From: Daucus carota subsp. sativus
Lineage: Eukaryota > Streptophyta > Magnoliopsida > Apiales > Apiaceae
DNA: 64,000 nucleotides
Reading direction: 5' to 3'
NCBI RefSeq assembly: GCF_001625215.2
Contig: NC_030382.2
Span: forward strand, 35,326,610 to 35,390,609
Numbering within the stretch: position 1 is the first letter of the stretch; every line of letters begins with the position of its first letter. This document shows, piece by piece, positions 63,851 to 64,000 of the stretch. A program made the position numbers and the translations under genes. Below the pieces are notes generated by a model that saw nothing but the letters and a program-made list of their open reading frames with translations, had not been told where the DNA came from and searched no databases.

Positions 63851-64000
63851 ATGAATTTTCCGGCGGCCGTGAAACGCCCGATCACCAAATTCTCATCACC
63901 ACCTCTTCAAACTCACAAACCACTCAAACCCCATCAATCTTTGATCAAATCCCCGCCTACCCTTTTCAAGAAATCACCGAATTTCAACAATCACTTGAAA
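63851..64000 (+). CDS. Start of an unidentified gene, cut by the window edge
   Basis: The ATG in ACACCATGAATTTTCC opens a frame with no stop to the last base (50 codons). It reads MNFPAAVKRPITKFSSPPLQ and onward, rich in Ser, Pro, Lys and His with almost no acidic residues, as in organelle transit peptides. The product cannot be named from this much. Confidence 0.55.
   Translation, partial: MNFPAAVKRPITKFSSPPLQTHKPLKPHQSLIKSPPTLFKKSPNFNNHLK

Overview
The window is nuclear DNA of a flowering plant. It is AT-rich, its genes are split by GT-AG introns, and the space between them is filled with small DNA transposons and broken retroelements. The genes are typical of a eudicot. An asterid is plausible, but I cannot fix the species. 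Eight protein-coding genes can be supported, seven of them complete within the window.

Regions: 0-2 kb holds a decayed Copia-type LTR element. 2.6-4.0 kb (+) is a short R2R3-MYB gene. 4.3-10.3 kb is a transposon and junk patch: CACTA-like repeats, a hAT element with an 8-bp target duplication, LINE fragments, a FAD-monooxygenase fragment and a probable plastid DNA insert. 10.7-11.8 kb (-) is a single-exon C2H2 zinc-finger gene. 12.8-15.3 kb is more transposon debris, including a hAT nested in a Gypsy fragment. 17.8-22.1 kb (-) is THIC, the thiamine pyrimidine synthase, with the plant 3' UTR intron layout and a recognisable but altered TPP riboswitch. 24.0-34.7 kb (-) is a chloroplast FtsH protease of the FtsH7/9 type in 13 exons, with a 1.1-kb hAT in one intron and MITEs, tandem repeats and a 25-G run in another. 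36.2-39.7 kb (+) is a membrane-anchored acidic protein of a plant-only family. 41.2-42.7 kb looks like a Helitron carrying an RPA-like fragment. 44.0-45.3 kb (-) is a DIVARICATA-type MYB/SANT gene. 46-53.9 kb is transposon-rich with no gene. 55.3-57.6 kb (-) is a laccase with a probable miR397 target site. 59.2-60.4 kb is a run of MITEs ending 38 bp before a small membrane protein gene (60.5-61.5 kb, +), possibly a mitochondrial complex I accessory subunit. A gene start at 63,851 runs off the right edge.

The genes do not form one pathway. The FtsH protease and THIC both act in chloroplasts, the laccase acts in the cell wall, and the two MYBs and the zinc-finger protein are probably nuclear regulators. 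The most interesting signal is the THIC riboswitch: the 3' half, the 3' UTR intron and the regulated splice sites are recognisable, but several normally invariant aptamer positions differ.
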